From contig BTRA01000074.1 of NCBI GenBank assembly GCA_036986155.1, positions 1 to 15,349 of the forward strand: 15,349 bases of DNA, written 5' to 3'. The notes under the pieces were generated by a model. The model had not been told where the DNA came from and did no database searches. It saw nothing but the letters and a program-made list of their open reading frames with translations. This document shows, piece by piece, positions 6,438 through 14,068 of the stretch. Made by a program: the position numbers and the translations under genes. This DNA is from JACZXQ01 sp036986155 (GTDB lineage Bacteria > Gemmatimonadota > Gemmatimonadetes > Longimicrobiales > Gaopeijiaceae). Each line of letters opens with the position of its first letter. The stretch's first letter is position 1.

Positions 6438-7673
6438 ATGGAGCAGACCTACTTTCGCCGGGGTTTCGGCCTGAAGGCCGACGTGCGACCCCTCATCGAC
6501 GCCGAATACCACTCGGCACTCGTACAGCAAATCCAAGCTGCCGGGTACACCCAGACCTACGGTGATGTCACCGTCCGGTTGGCCGAGCAGTTTGGATTCT
6601 GCTACGGCGTGGACAGGGCCATCGATTACGCCTACGAAACTCGGAGGCGTTTTCCCGATAGGCGAATCTGCCTCGTCGGCGAAATCATCCACAACCCGCA
6701 CATCAACGCCCGCCTGCGGGACATGGGCATCGAGTTCCTTTACCCGGACGCCCAAGGCGATTTCGATTTCGGCTCGATAACCAAGGACGACGTGGTACTC
6801 ATCCCGGCCTTCGGGGTGAAGCTCGAGGACTTCGAGCGTCTGAGCCACCTGGGCTGTGTTCTGGTCGACACCACATGTGGGTCGGTGTTGCTCGTCTGGA
6901 AGAGGGTCGAGTCATATGCCCGCGACGGTTTCACCGCGGTGATTCACGGCAAATACCGGCACGAGGAGTCTCGTGCGACCGCCTCACAGACGAACAAGCA
7001 TCCGGGGGGCAGATACATCATCGTCCGAGACATGGCAGAGACCGACCTTCTCTGCGACTACATCGCGAAGCGGCCCGGGCATCTGTCGGCCGACGAATTC
7101 TTGAAGCGATTCGCCGACCGAGCTACGGTGGGCTTCGACCCTGACGAGCACCTCGAACGGATCGGTGTGGCCAATCAAACCACCATGTTGGCCAACGAGT
7201 CGCTGGCCATCGGAGAGCGAATTCGAGAGGCCATGACCGAGGCCAAGGGCGAGGAAGCCACAAAGGAGAACTTCCGCTCGTTCGGCACCATTTGCTCAGC
7301 GACGCAGGAGCGACAAGACGCGGTCGTCAGCATGATGGAGAGCGGTGCGACGGATATCATGATCGTGATCGGAGGCTACAACTCCTCGAACACGAATCAC
7401 TTGGCCCATATGTGCCGAGATTACACGACCACCTACCACATCGAGGACGCCGACTGCATCGATGTCGAGTCGGGGACGATCCGGCACAAGCCGGCACTCT
7501 CCGATCCTGGCGAAACTGTCGACGCAGACTGGCTGCCCAAAGGCCCCCTCCAGCTGGGGATCACGGCGGGGGCGTCAACGCCCAACAACAAGATCGGCGA
7601 AGCGCTCCTCCGAATCCTCGAGATCCGAGGAATCGACCACGCGTCAGTGGTGGAAGAACCCGACTCGCCGTAG
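6438..7673 (+). CDS. ispH: 4-hydroxy-3-methylbut-2-enyl diphosphate reductase IspH, long form
   Basis: IspH is the [4Fe-4S] enzyme that reduces HMBPP to isopentenyl and dimethylallyl diphosphate, the last step of the MEP isoprenoid pathway. The 411-residue product is the long form seen in cyanobacteria, plants and several other phyla, with an N-terminal extension of about 45 residues before the core. Cluster cysteines are C55 (FGFCYGV), C147 (TTCGSV) and C286 (TICSATQERQ). HEE at 175-177 supplies the catalytic Glu, SSNT at 316-319 the diphosphate-binding residues, and GITAGASTPN at 374-383 the C-terminal motif. After the second Cys it reads GSV where cyanobacterial forms have PWV. The ATG at 6438 fits the family N-terminus; no clear ribosome binding site precedes it. 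An in-frame extension back to 6027 runs antisense through fxsA and is rejected. No other MEP pathway gene is adjacent. Confidence 0.95.
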   Translation: MEQTYFRRGFGLKADVRPLIDAEYHSALVQQIQAAGYTQTYGDVTVRLAEQFGFCYGVDRAIDYAYETRRRFPDRRICLVGEIIHNPHINARLRDMGIEFLYPDAQGDFDFGSITKDDVVLIPAFGVKLEDFERLSHLGCVLVDTTCGSVLLVWKRVESYARDGFTAVIHGKYRHEESRATASQTNKHPGGRYIIVRDMAETDLLCDYIAKRPGHLSADEFLKRFADRATVGFDPDEHLERIGVANQTTMLANESLAIGERIREAMTEAKGEEATKENFRSFGTICSATQERQDAVVSMMESGATDIMIVIGGYNSSNTNHLAHMCRDYTTTYHIEDADCIDVESGTIRHKPALSDPGETVDADWLPKGPLQLGITAGASTPNNKIGEALLRILEIRGIDHASVVEEPDSP

Positions 7674-7686
7674 ACATTCCCGGCGG

Positions 7687-7706
7687 GGGACCTCTACCTC
7701 GGTCCT
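7687..7706. terminator. Possible bidirectional terminator hairpin between ispH and lpdA
   Basis: The 43-bp gap between the converging ispH and lpdA stops holds GGACC-TCTACCTC-GGTCC (7688-7705), extendable by a G-T pair. The location suits a shared terminator. The stem is short and there is no U-run on either strand, so the call is weak. Confidence 0.3.
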
Positions 7707-7716
7707 GGACGCTACT

Positions 7717-9123
7717 TCAGACGTGCAACGCCCTGCCGAGGGCGGCGAGAGCCCCCTCACCGATCGCCTCGGACAGCGTCGGATGGGGGTGCATGGCCCG
7801 GTCCATCTCCTCTACCGTCGACTCCAAGTGCCGCCCGACGACGAACTCGCCGATGAGTTCTGTGGCGTTGGGGCCTACGATGTGGGCTCCGAGAATCTCC
7901 GAGTACTTCGTGTCTCGGATCACCTTCACAAACCCCTCGGCATGCCCTCCGGCCAGCGCCCGGCCATTCCCCACCCAGGGGAATTTTCCTACCTCGATGT
8001 CGTGTCCGGCCGCCGTCGCTTGCTCCTCGGTGAGGCCAACCGACGCCACCTCGGGGTGACAGTACGTGCAGTTGGGAACGTTGGAGTAGTCCACGGTATG
8101 GCGCCCCTGGCCGGCAATGTGCTCCGCACAAACGACACCCTCGTGCATCGCCTTGTGAGCAAGGAGTTGATGTCCCGCGACATCACCTAGGGCGTACACA
8201 CCCGCCGCGTTGGTCCGAAGCTGGTCGTCCACCTTGACGAATCCGCGCTCGTCCAACTCCACATCGACCGATGCGAGCCCGAGATCCTCGGTGTTCGGCG
8301 CCCGGCCGACTGCCGAGAGAACACGCTCCACCTCCAGGGTTTGCTCCGCGCCCGCCTTGTCCTTGAACGTCAGAGTGACCCCCGCGTCACTCACGTCGGC
8401 ACTCTGCACCATGGCACTCGTGAAAACGTTGATGCCACGTTTCTTGAACGAGCGAGCAACCACGGCCGAGCAGTCCTTGTCCTCGACGGGTAGGACCCGG
8501 TCCAGCGCCTCGATGACGGTGACCTCGCTTCCATAGGCACTGTACACGTCCGCGAACTCCATCCCGACCGCCCCCGCGCCGATCACGGCCAAACTCCTGG
8601 GGGCAGCCTTCTGAAAGAGCGCCCCGGTCGAGGACCAAATCATCTCTTCGTCGATGGTAAGCATCGGCAGGCTCTTTGGACGGGATCCCGTAGCGATAAT
8701 CACGTGGTCGGCGGAGATCGCCTGCTTGCCACCGTCGGTCGAGGTGACCTCGACCGAGCCCTTCGACAGCAGCCGGCCACGTCCCTCGATGTGCGTGATC
8801 TTGTTCTTCTTGAACAGAAAACCGACGCCCTTACTCAACTGATCGGCGACCGTCCGGCTCCGTTCCTGAGCGGGCCCGAAGTCCGCGGTCATCTTGGAAA
8901 ACTTGATGCCGTGGCGCTCAGCATCCTTCAGTTCATTGACCAGGGCCGCGCTTGCTAGAAGAGCCTTGGTCGGGATACAGCCGATGTTCAGGCACACGCC
9001 TCCGAGTTGGGCCTCCTCCACGCAGGCGACAGCGAGTCCCAGTTGAGCGGCTCGAATCGCGGCGACATATCCGCCGGGACCGGCCCCCACCACTACCAGA
9101 TCGTACTGCGAGTCAGCCAACAC
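7717..9123 (-). CDS. lpdA: Dihydrolipoyl dehydrogenase (E3)
   Basis: This flavoprotein reoxidises dihydrolipoyl groups of 2-oxoacid dehydrogenase complexes or the glycine cleavage system, using NAD+. The 468-residue length is standard. Visible are the FAD dinucleotide fold VVGAGPGGYVAA near residue 11, the redox-active disulfide LGGVCLNIGCIPTK (C44, C49), IIATGSRP, the NAD-binding AVIGAGAVGMEFA, the second FAD motif YALGDVAG, and the C-terminal interface motif HPHPTLSE with catalytic H447 and E452. The start is GTG at 9121-9123, but the next codon is TTG and is better spaced from the GAGGTG upstream, so translation may begin one codon later. No E1, E2 or gcv gene is adjacent, so this looks like a stand-alone E3 serving complexes encoded elsewhere. 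Confidence 0.95.
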   Translation of the reverse strand: MLADSQYDLVVVGAGPGGYVAAIRAAQLGLAVACVEEAQLGGVCLNIGCIPTKALLASAALVNELKDAERHGIKFSKMTADFGPAQERSRTVADQLSKGVGFLFKKNKITHIEGRGRLLSKGSVEVTSTDGGKQAISADHVIIATGSRPKSLPMLTIDEEMIWSSTGALFQKAAPRSLAVIGAGAVGMEFADVYSAYGSEVTVIEALDRVLPVEDKDCSAVVARSFKKRGINVFTSAMVQSADVSDAGVTLTFKDKAGAEQTLEVERVLSAVGRAPNTEDLGLASVDVELDERGFVKVDDQLRTNAAGVYALGDVAGHQLLAHKAMHEGVVCAEHIAGQGRHTVDYSNVPNCTYCHPEVASVGLTEEQATAAGHDIEVGKFPWVGNGRALAGGHAEGFVKVIRDTKYSEILGAHIVGPNATELIGEFVVGRHLESTVEEMDRAMHPHPTLSEAIGEGALAALGRALHV

Positions 9124-9195
9124 ACCACCTCGTAAACGGATGTTCGACGGCGAAGCGTTCGGGTACTAGGGCTTCGCGCGTATTCTGATAGACTG

Positions 9196-9220
9196 CCGGA
9201 CCCAGTGGCGACGGGTCCGG
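9196..9220. other. Strong hairpin in the lpdA/lemA divergent intergenic region
   Basis: A perfect 8-bp stem, CCGGACCC (9196-9203) and GGGTCCGG (9213-9220), encloses a 9-nt loop. It lies about 75 bp before lpdA and 190 bp before lemA within the 285-bp gap 9124-9408, the longest gene-free stretch of the window. There is no T-run after it on either strand. It may be part of an lpdA leader, an operator or an unrecognised RNA. I compared the surroundings by eye with SRP RNA, tmRNA, RNase P and common riboswitch cores and saw no convincing match. Confidence 0.4.
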
Positions 9221-9318
9221 AGGCTGCGGGAACAGGGAAGTTAGGCCAAGTGGTTCGGGCATGTAAACCCTCTTGGGGGCCGGATTCCAGAAGATTCGTG
9301 AGGATGGGCTCGTATTCC

Positions 9319-9348
9319 TTTACAGCCGATCCAGGCGAGGTCTATTCT
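9319..9348 (+). promoter_or_regulatory. Candidate sigma-70-type promoter for lemA
   Basis: TTTACA (9319-9324, 5 of 6 to TTGACA) and TATTCT (9343-9348, 4 of 6 to TATAAT) are 18 bp apart, about 60 bp before the lemA start. A plausible single promoter for the lemA / YghO-like / DUF2207 genes. Confidence 0.5.
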
Positions 9349-9408
9349 TCGTGGTGCACACTCCATGCGGGTGGTTTCCTCCCTCGCCGGTCGGCAGGAG
9401 GCATTTCT

Positions 9409-9966
9409 ATGGTTGAACTCTTGGTCCTTGGGGCAATCGGTGTCACGGGCGTAGTGATGTACAACTCGCTCGTCAAACTCGGAACTCAAGCAGAAGCGGC
9501 GTGGGCTGACATCGACGTCCAGCTGAAACGCCGTCACGACCTCATTCCGAACCTGGTCGAAACCGTAAAGGGATACGCTAGCCACGAGAGGCAGACCTTG
9601 GAGGCCGTGACCGCCGCCCGTACCAGCGCCATGTCGGCCCAAGGACCGGCCGCCAAGGCTCGGGCTGAGGGAATGCTCGCGGGCGCTCTGAAGTCGCTCT
9701 TCGCGCTCTCGGAAGCCTACCCGGACCTTCAAGCAGCGGGTGGTTTCCGAGATCTCCAGAAGACGCTCACCGACCTGGAGGATACCATCCAGCAGGCCCG
9801 CAGGTACTACAATGCCGTGGTGCGTGACTACAACACCAAACTCCAGCAGGTACCATCCAACCTGATCGCCAAAGCGTTCAATTTCGCCGAGCGAGAGTTC
9901 TTCGAGATCCCGGATGCGGAAAAGGCGGTGCCACAGGTCGATTTCGGGGATGACAAGCCGTCCTGA
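9409..9966 (+). CDS. lemA: LemA family protein
   Basis: LemA family proteins are small, N-terminally membrane-anchored coiled-coil proteins; their biochemical role is not settled. The 185-residue product starts with a membrane anchor (LLVLGAIGVTGVVMYNSLV). Family blocks follow: RRHDLIPNLVETVKGYASHE at about 42-61, LSEAYPDLQA at about 102-111, LEDTIQQARRYYN at about 124-136, and FNFAEREFFEIP near the end. The ATG at 9409 has a strong AGGAGG ribosome binding site at 9396-9401, 7 nt upstream. An in-frame extension upstream adds 68 residues without similarity to the family and is rejected. It leads a group of three genes and is separated by 143 bp from the YghO-like gene. LemA proteins are often encoded beside DUF2207/TPM-type membrane proteins, as found two genes downstream. 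Confidence 0.92.
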   Translation: MVELLVLGAIGVTGVVMYNSLVKLGTQAEAAWADIDVQLKRRHDLIPNLVETVKGYASHERQTLEAVTAARTSAMSAQGPAAKARAEGMLAGALKSLFALSEAYPDLQAAGGFRDLQKTLTDLEDTIQQARRYYNAVVRDYNTKLQQVPSNLIAKAFNFAEREFFEIPDAEKAVPQVDFGDDKPS

Positions 9967-10109
9967 ACGCACCCGGAACCGGAGCGGAAATCGAAGCGGA
10001 GCAGGGCCTGATGAAGGGCCTCGTAGCCCCCGCTGGCGTGGTTGGAACGGAGCACCCATGTTTGCCGGGACGCCGTATGACGCCGTCAGCCCCGAGGAAT
10101 CTGCTCACC

Positions 10110-11243
10110 GTGAAGATCGTCCCAGTTGTATCGAGGAGGGATTTTCGTCGCTTCGTCGACCTGCCTTGGCAGATCTACGACCGTAGTCGATACCCTCAGT
10201 GGGTGCCGCCGCTCAGAAGCATGGTGCGCGAGGCACTCGATACCAAGCGAAACCCGTTCTACCGGCAGGCCGACATTCAGCTCTTTCTGGCCGAGCGGGG
10301 CGGGCGGGCGGTAGGCCGAATCGCCGCGATAGAGAACCGGGCTCACAACCGTTTCCACCAAGATTCCATCGGATTCTTCGGGTTTCTGGAGTTGGCAGAG
10401 GATCAAGAGGCGGCGGATGCCTTGATCGAGGCCGCCAGCGGGTGGCTTGCCAACCGCGGCCTAACGGCGCTGCAGGGTCCCATGAGCCCCTCCACCAATC
10501 ACGAATGCGGGCTGCTCGTCAGCGGGTTCGAGCACCATCCGATGATCATGACGCCATGGAACCCCCCCTACTACGAGGAAATGCTCGAGCAGGCAGGCCT
10601 GGCGCCGGTGAAGGACCTGCTCGGCTATCTGCTCCCGCTGGGAAACGGATTCGCGCTCCCGGAACGCATCGAGCGCATGGCCGAGCGAACCAGCGCCAAG
10701 CTCGGGCTCACGTTCCGGAACGCTGACATGAGCCGCTACAAGAGCGAGGTGGCCCTTTGCTGGGAGATCTATAACGACGCGTGGGAAAAGAACTGGGGTT
10801 TCGTTCCCGTAACGTGGGAAGAATTCGAGTTCGCGTCCCGTGGCCTGAAACAGATCCTTCGTCCCGATTTCGCATTCATTGCCGAGGTGGACGGCGTACC
10901 GGCCGGCTTCATGCTGATCGCCGCTGATCTCAACCGGATTCTCCGGCATGTGCCCTCGGGCCGCCTGTCTCCGATCGCCATGGCGCGGATCGTCTTCGGT
11001 ATCGGTAAGGTCAAGCGGGGGCGTATTCTCGCGCTAGGCGTGAAGGCTCGCTACAGGACACGGGGCATCCTTCCCCTCTTCTTCCAAGAGGCGGCGAGGC
11101 GAGGGAAAGCCATCGATGCGATCGAGGCGGAGGCATCTTGGATTCTAGACGACAACGAGCCGATGCGAGCCGTAATGGAGGCGATGGGAAGTGACGTCTA
11201 CAGGCGGTGGAGGGTGTACCAAATGCCCGTGCCGATAGGTTGA
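10110..11243 (+). CDS. GNAT-like (YghO-type) acyltransferase family protein
   Basis: About 377 residues, resembling long GNAT-superfamily proteins of the YghO type, often annotated only as hypothetical or N-acetyltransferase. The N-terminal block is FVDLPWQIYDRSRYPQWVPP, then NPFYRQADIQLFLAERGG and VGRIAAIENRAHN, followed by GFFGFLE at about 88-94, GPMSPSTNHECGLL at about 123-136 and PWNPPYYEEMLE at about 149-160. The C-terminal GNAT half has the acyl-CoA-loop-like LGVKARYRTRG at about 309-319, then ASWILDDNEPMRAVMEAMG. From memory, the Caulobacter ceramide synthase (N-acyltransferase of sphingolipid synthesis) belongs to this wider family, so a long-chain N-acyltransferase role is possible but not shown; no sphingolipid gene is adjacent. 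The GTG at 10110 (GAGGAA about 10 nt upstream) fits the family start; the ATG at 10077 would add 11 residues. The stop overlaps the proposed start of the next gene. Confidence 0.75.
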   Translation: MKIVPVVSRRDFRRFVDLPWQIYDRSRYPQWVPPLRSMVREALDTKRNPFYRQADIQLFLAERGGRAVGRIAAIENRAHNRFHQDSIGFFGFLELAEDQEAADALIEAASGWLANRGLTALQGPMSPSTNHECGLLVSGFEHHPMIMTPWNPPYYEEMLEQAGLAPVKDLLGYLLPLGNGFALPERIERMAERTSAKLGLTFRNADMSRYKSEVALCWEIYNDAWEKNWGFVPVTWEEFEFASRGLKQILRPDFAFIAEVDGVPAGFMLIAADLNRILRHVPSGRLSPIAMARIVFGIGKVKRGRILALGVKARYRTRGILPLFFQEAARRGKAIDAIEAEASWILDDNEPMRAVMEAMGSDVYRRWRVYQMPVPIG

Positions 11244-12997
11244 TACGCATAAGGCTCCTGGTGTGGTTAGCCATCGTTTTCACGGCCCTGTCTTCGCTGG
11301 CCGTGGATTCGGCGGCCCAGGGTCGGACTCTCGTCATCGAATCATTCGATGTCACGGTCCAGGTGGCCGAAAGCGGCCGCATCGACGTGCTCGAGTCCAT
11401 TCGCTTCCGCTTCTCGGGGTCGTGGAACGGTATCTACCGTCTCATTCCGGTGAATTACGGCACGGCGCAGGGGTTCAACTACAAACTCTTCCTCGAGGTC
11501 GAGAGCGTCACCGATGAATCGGGGCGGCGGCTCGAGTACAAGGACACACGGGAACGGCACTACAGAAAGCTCAAGGTCTGGGTGCCGGGCGCTCAGAACA
11601 CCACCCGAACGATCCACTTTCGCTATTCGGTCCCCAACGCCCTCCGGTTCTTCGATTCCGCGGACGAGGACTTCGCCGAAGGGCGCGACGAACTCTATTG
11701 GAACGTCACCGGGGACGAGTGGGAGATTCCTATCGAGAGGGCTTCCGCCCGCGTGGAGCTCCCCGCTCGTGTGACCGGACTCCAAGCTCGCGCATTCACA
11801 GGCGCTTTTCGTTCCACCACCCAGGATGCGCGTATCGACGAAATAGAATCTGGATTCTATTTTGAAACCTCGAGGTCTCTCGGACCGCGAGAAGGACTCA
11901 CCATTGCGGTGGCCTGGAGTCCTGGGGTCGTGAGCAGACCGTCGGCGATCGCCAAGTCCTACTGGTTTCTCCGGGCCAACCTGATCTTCCTGTTGCCCCT
12001 GATCAGCCTGTCGGTCATGTGGCGGCTCTGGTTGAACAAGGGCCGTGACCCCGCCAGGCGTCCGATCGCACCGCAGTACGAACCCCCGGAGGGCCTGACG
12101 CCGGCGGAAATCGGAACCCTGATCGACAACCGCCCCGACATGAGGGACATCACCGCCTCGATGGTGGACCTCGCGGTCCGTGGATTCATGCGGATCGAGG
12201 AGCGAGAGCGAAGGGGCTTCGCGTCGATCTTCGGAGGAAACGAGTACGCCTTCGTGATGCTCAAGGGTCCGGATGAGTGGAACGAGCTTCAGAGCCATGA
12301 GCGGACGCTCCTGGGCGGATTCTTCGACAGCGGGCTGCGCCCGGAAGTCGAGCTCGGAGACCTGGAGAACGAGTTCTACAAGGATGTCTCACGTATTAGG
12401 GACGATCTGTACGGCAGGCTCGTCGAGCTGGGGCTCTACGCCCGACGACCGGACAAGGTCATCGGCATCTACTCGGCGAGCGGCGCTGTCATCCTGGTGC
12501 TCTCTGCGGTGGGAGCCCGTATCCTCGCCGACCAGATCGCGGTCCCGATCTCCTCGATGGTCATCGCCGGGATCCTGACCGCTCTTCCGGTTTTCGCCTT
12601 CGGGTTCGTCATGCCGGCGCGTACGATCAAAGGGGCTCGGGCGTTGGAGCATGTGCTCGGATTCCAGGAGTTCCTGGATAGGGTCGAGTCCGATCACTTC
12701 AAGCGCATGATCGACTCACCAGAGATGTTCGAGCGCTACCTGCCCCACGCCATGGCCCTCGGAGTCGAGAAGCGCTGGGCCCGGGCCTTCGATGACATCT
12801 ACCGTGAACCCCCCGACTGGTACCGCGGGGCTCCTGGCACGCACTTCCGCCCGACGCTTTTTGTCACGAATCTCGGCGCAATGAGTTCGCGCGCCGGGTC
12901 GGCGATGTCCTCGCAGCCTCGCAGCAGCGGTGGTAGCGGCTTCAGCGGCGGCGGGGGAGGAGGAGGGTTCGGCGGGGGCGGCGGCGGGGGATTCTAG
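11240..12997 (+). CDS. DUF2207 predicted membrane protein with polyglycine C-terminus
   Basis: About 585 residues. A signal peptide comes first (IRIRLLVWLAIVFTALSS, likely cleavage after SAA near 26). An extracytoplasmic DUF2207 domain follows, with motifs NGIYRLIPVNY (about 63-73) and RDELYWNVTGDEWEIPIE (about 149-166). Then come a transmembrane segment at about 240-262, the conserved link YEPPEGLTPAEIGTLID, a cytoplasmic region, two more transmembrane segments at about 407-430 and 438-458, and a tail ending in two GGGGGGGF blocks. Molecular function is unknown. I prefer the TTG at 11240, which overlaps the upstream stop (TTGA) and gives an ideal signal peptide; a GTG at 11207 would add 11 residues inside the upstream gene, and a GTG at 11261 would lose the basic n-region. 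The partner LemA gene lies one gene upstream. Confidence 0.82.
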   Translation: MIRIRLLVWLAIVFTALSSLAVDSAAQGRTLVIESFDVTVQVAESGRIDVLESIRFRFSGSWNGIYRLIPVNYGTAQGFNYKLFLEVESVTDESGRRLEYKDTRERHYRKLKVWVPGAQNTTRTIHFRYSVPNALRFFDSADEDFAEGRDELYWNVTGDEWEIPIERASARVELPARVTGLQARAFTGAFRSTTQDARIDEIESGFYFETSRSLGPREGLTIAVAWSPGVVSRPSAIAKSYWFLRANLIFLLPLISLSVMWRLWLNKGRDPARRPIAPQYEPPEGLTPAEIGTLIDNRPDMRDITASMVDLAVRGFMRIEERERRGFASIFGGNEYAFVMLKGPDEWNELQSHERTLLGGFFDSGLRPEVELGDLENEFYKDVSRIRDDLYGRLVELGLYARRPDKVIGIYSASGAVILVLSAVGARILADQIAVPISSMVIAGILTALPVFAFGFVMPARTIKGARALEHVLGFQEFLDRVESDHFKRMIDSPEMFERYLPHAMALGVEKRWARAFDDIYREPPDWYRGAPGTHFRPTLFVTNLGAMSSRAGSAMSSQPRSSGGSGFSGGGGGGGFGGGGGGGF

Positions 12998-13010
12998 GCG
13001 GCCCGCCTCG

Positions 13011-13024
13011 ACCCTCTGCAGGGT
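13011..13024 (+). other. Small hairpin after the DUF2207 gene
   Basis: ACCCT-CTGC-AGGGT, a 5-bp stem with a 4-nt loop, lies 14 bp after the DUF2207 stop in the 81-bp gap before the aldo/keto reductase gene. No T-run follows, so it is at most a weak terminator or an RNA-processing site. Confidence 0.25.
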
Positions 13025-13078
13025 CCACGCACCCTAGGTAGTAAGAAGCTCAACGGACCGTAGAGGAGGAATCCACTC

Positions 13079-14029
13079 ATGCTGCTCTCGAGGCGCGACG
13101 CGATCAAGCTCGGCCTGGGCCTTGGGGCCGCTGGGCTGGCGGGGTATGGGGGACCGGCTGAGCTCATGGCTTCGCGGCCGAGATTCGCCCAGACGGGAGG
13201 CCTCATCACAAAGCCGATCCCCTCTTCGGGAGAGCGCATTCCCGTGGTGGGCATCGGCACGGCGCGACGCTACAACGTGGGCGCCCGGGCAGCCGAACGC
13301 GCCCCCCTGAGGGAGGTTCTCGAGGCGTTCCCAGACCTCGGTGGCAAACTCATAGATACCGCGCCGTCGTACGGGACCGCCGAGCCCGTCGTGGGAGACT
13401 TGCTCGCCGAGTTGGGCAACCGGGACAGGTACTTCCTGGCCACCAAAGTGGGCGTTCGAAACACACTCGACGGGCCCGGCCAGATCGAGCGGTCGTTCGA
13501 GCACCTCAAGACCGAGATGATCGATCTCATCCAGGTCCACAACATGCGCGATTACCAGAACCAGCTCGCCTACCTCCGCGACCTCAAGGCCGATGGCCGC
13601 ATCCGGTACGTCGGCATCACCACGTCGAGCGCGAGGCAGCACGAGGCGTTCGCCGCCATGATGGAAGCCGAGGACGGAGTCGACGTCGTTCAGGTGGACT
13701 ATTCGCTGGCGAACCGAGCGGTGGAGGAGCGGATTCTTCCCGTTGCCGCCGACCGTGGTATGGCGGTGCTATGCAACCTGCCCTTCGGGCGAGGGCTCCT
13801 GTTCGACACCGTCGGGGATCGACCTTTGCCGGAATGGGCCTCCGAATTCGACGGCGAGAGTTGGGCACAGTTCTTCTTGAAGTATCTGGTGTCCCACCCG
13901 GCGGTGACCTGCGCGATTCCCGGTACCGCCACTACCGAGTACGTCAGAGACAACATGGGCGCTGCCCGAGGGCGGTTGCCCGACGATGCACTGCGCCGCA
14001 GAATGGTCGAGTTCTACGACGCCCTGTAA
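13079..14029 (+). CDS. Tat-signal aldo/keto reductase
   Basis: A 316-residue protein with an N-terminal twin-arginine signal (SRRDAIKLG at 4-12, then a weakly hydrophobic LGLGAAGLAGYGG), followed by an aldo/keto reductase domain. The catalytic tetrad is visible: D93 and Y98 (LIDTAPSYGTAE), K123 (ATKVG) and H154 (LIQVHN). Later blocks, GRIRYVGITTSS, VVQVDYSLANRAVEERILP and CAIPGTATTEYV, are typical of the superfamily. It probably reduces a carbonyl compound with a nicotinamide cofactor; the substrate is unknown. Export by Tat would fit a protein folded with bound cofactor before crossing the membrane, but a retained, membrane-tethered form is possible. A strong AGGAGG (13064-13069) lies 9 nt before the ATG. 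The carrier gene follows 39 bp downstream on the same strand. Confidence 0.9.
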   Translation: MLLSRRDAIKLGLGLGAAGLAGYGGPAELMASRPRFAQTGGLITKPIPSSGERIPVVGIGTARRYNVGARAAERAPLREVLEAFPDLGGKLIDTAPSYGTAEPVVGDLLAELGNRDRYFLATKVGVRNTLDGPGQIERSFEHLKTEMIDLIQVHNMRDYQNQLAYLRDLKADGRIRYVGITTSSARQHEAFAAMMEAEDGVDVVQVDYSLANRAVEERILPVAADRGMAVLCNLPFGRGLLFDTVGDRPLPEWASEFDGESWAQFFLKYLVSHPAVTCAIPGTATTEYVRDNMGAARGRLPDDALRRRMVEFYDAL

Positions 14030-14068
14030 GCAGGCTTGGGGCTGAGCTTCCGGTACAAAGGGATGGTC

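Noticed and set aside
5985..6848. 287-codon minus-strand frame across fxsA and the ispH 5' half
   Set aside because: It overlaps two well-supported genes in other frames and shows no domain of its own.
9241..10059. 272-codon minus-strand frame over lemA
   Set aside because: It is antisense to lemA, which has a strong ribosome binding site and conserved family blocks; the antisense protein shows no motif.
11342..12298. 318-codon minus-strand frame inside the DUF2207 gene
   Set aside because: It is a shadow of the sense frame, with charged low-complexity content and no recognisable domain.
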